This document shows, in pieces, positions 34,849-35,218 of a DNA stretch of 35,218 bases (positions within the stretch are counted from its first letter, which is position 1; every line of letters begins with the position of its first letter). Below the pieces are notes generated by a model that saw only the letters and a program-made list of their open reading frames with translations, ran no database searches and was not told where the DNA came from. A program made the translations under genes and the position numbers. Location: assembly GCA_902826395.1 (NCBI GenBank), contig CADEER010000038.1, forward strand, positions 1 to 35,218. Direction: 5' to 3'. Source of the stretch: an uncultured bacterium. Its GTDB lineage: Bacteria > Desulfobacterota > Binatia > HRBIN30 > CADEER01.

Positions 34849-35028
34849 ATGGATTGGCCGAAGTGCCGGGAATGTGCGGAGGGGAAACTGATCCCCCTTT
34901 CCGACTACGGCCAAGAAGGGGCGTCGGTCTCCTTCAAAGCATGGGCCTGCAATGACCCGAAATGCGGGTTCTCCTTGCGCATAGACAAAGGTGAAGTGAC
35001 TTACCGAAAGGTTGGCTACAAAAGTTGA
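34849..35028 (+). CDS. Small zinc-ribbon protein, 59 aa, unknown function
   Basis: ATG 34849 follows an excellent AAGGAGGTGGCG ribosome site; a longer frame from TTG upstream would include that site, so the ATG is preferred. The protein starts MDWPKCRECAEGKLIPLSDY and has a second cysteine pair in ACNDPKCGFSLRIDKGEV: CxxC plus CxxxxC, a compact zinc-ribbon pattern. The end TYRKVGYKS is basic. Similar tiny ribbon proteins occur in deltaproteobacterial-type genomes as hypothetical proteins (recollection, not searched); I know no function. It forms a complete single-gene unit: promoter candidate, ribosome site, gene and strong terminator. It ends next to the rRNA operon. Confidence 0.85.
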   Translation: MDWPKCRECAEGKLIPLSDYGQEGASVSFKAWACNDPKCGFSLRIDKGEVTYRKVGYKS

Positions 35029-35065
35029 GAAGCAAACCATTTCTTGTACACTCAGTATCAGAAGC

Positions 35066-35110
35066 AAAAAGAGCCCAACACCTCGAAGAGATGTTGGGCT
35101 CTTTTTGTTT
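35066..35110. terminator. Bidirectional terminator shared by the zinc-ribbon gene and the rRNA operon
   Basis: AAAAAGAGCCCAACA (35066-35080) and TGTTGGGCTCTTTTT (35092-35106) form a 15-bp perfect stem over an 11-base loop, and TGTTTT follows on the plus strand. The A-run at the left arm gives a T-run on the minus strand. It can end the small gene from the left and the 5S transcript from the right. Confidence 0.92.
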
Positions 35111-35114
35111 TAAT

Positions 35115-35218
<104 letters not shown>

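Overview
This is a GC-rich, densely coded bacterial chromosome segment. It holds conserved housekeeping blocks plus one roughly 9-kb accessory stretch. Two genes carry lipoprotein-type signals and one a secretory signal, which fits a diderm (Gram-negative) cell. The orders rimP-nusA-ylxR-infB-DUF503-rbfA-truB-rpsO-pnp-M16-dut, nrdR-ribD-ribBA-ribH-nusB and ispE-tRNA-Gln-prs-rplY-pth-rpsF-rpsR-rplI are what I would expect in the deltaproteobacterial grade (Desulfobacterota, Myxococcota, Binatota). Cys-rich loops of the C-x-N-x-D-C-x3-E-x-C type in the lipoproteins lean slightly towards Binatota-like genomes. This placement is an inference from layout, not from a phylogeny.

Layout. (1) 1-3744, minus: nrdR, ribD, ribBA, ribH and nusB, tightly overlapping; nusB runs off the left edge. 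(2) 3848-8656, minus: purF, then purS-purQ-purL (de novo purine synthesis, three-subunit FGAM synthase). (3) 8699-14973, minus: dut, an M16 peptidase, pnp, rpsO, truB, rbfA and a DUF503 gene, with a strong terminator after pnp and a likely promoter before rpsO. (4) 15046-20099, minus: rimP, nusA, ylxR and infB, preceded by a terminator-like attenuator six bases from the rimP ribosome-binding site. (5) 20245-21448, minus: a 111-aa zinc-ribbon protein, a 55-aa single-span membrane protein and greA, with a good promoter in front of the membrane protein. (6) 21532-26291, plus: comF, a SAM methyltransferase and two translationally coupled beta-propeller lipoproteins with Cys-rich insertions. (7) fumC (minus) diverges from a flavin/F420 split-barrel protein and an exported FG-GAP protein (plus). 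(8) 29979-34583, minus: ispE, tRNA-Gln, prs, rplY, pth, rpsF, rpsR and rplI. (9) Right end: tRNA-Arg(CCG) and a 59-aa zinc-ribbon gene (plus), a bidirectional terminator, and the 3' part of a 5S rRNA (minus), the tail of an rRNA operon lying beyond the window.

How the genes work together: most of the window makes or tunes the gene-expression machinery (NusA/NusB/GreA, IF2, RbfA/RimP, TruB, PNPase, S15/S6/S18/L9/L25, Pth, tRNAs, 5S) and the nucleotide and cofactor supply feeding it (Prs, Pur enzymes, dUTPase, NrdR, riboflavin enzymes).

The most notable points: RibBA has lost the catalytic residues of its DHBP-synthase half; riboflavin synthase is absent from the rib cluster; a 55-aa membrane protein sits just upstream of greA; the rimP leader has competing hairpin arms; and the paired Cys-rich propeller lipoproteins are of unknown function. 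I see no CRISPR array, insertion sequence, phage gene or defence system. No gene-free stretch exceeds about 150 bases.
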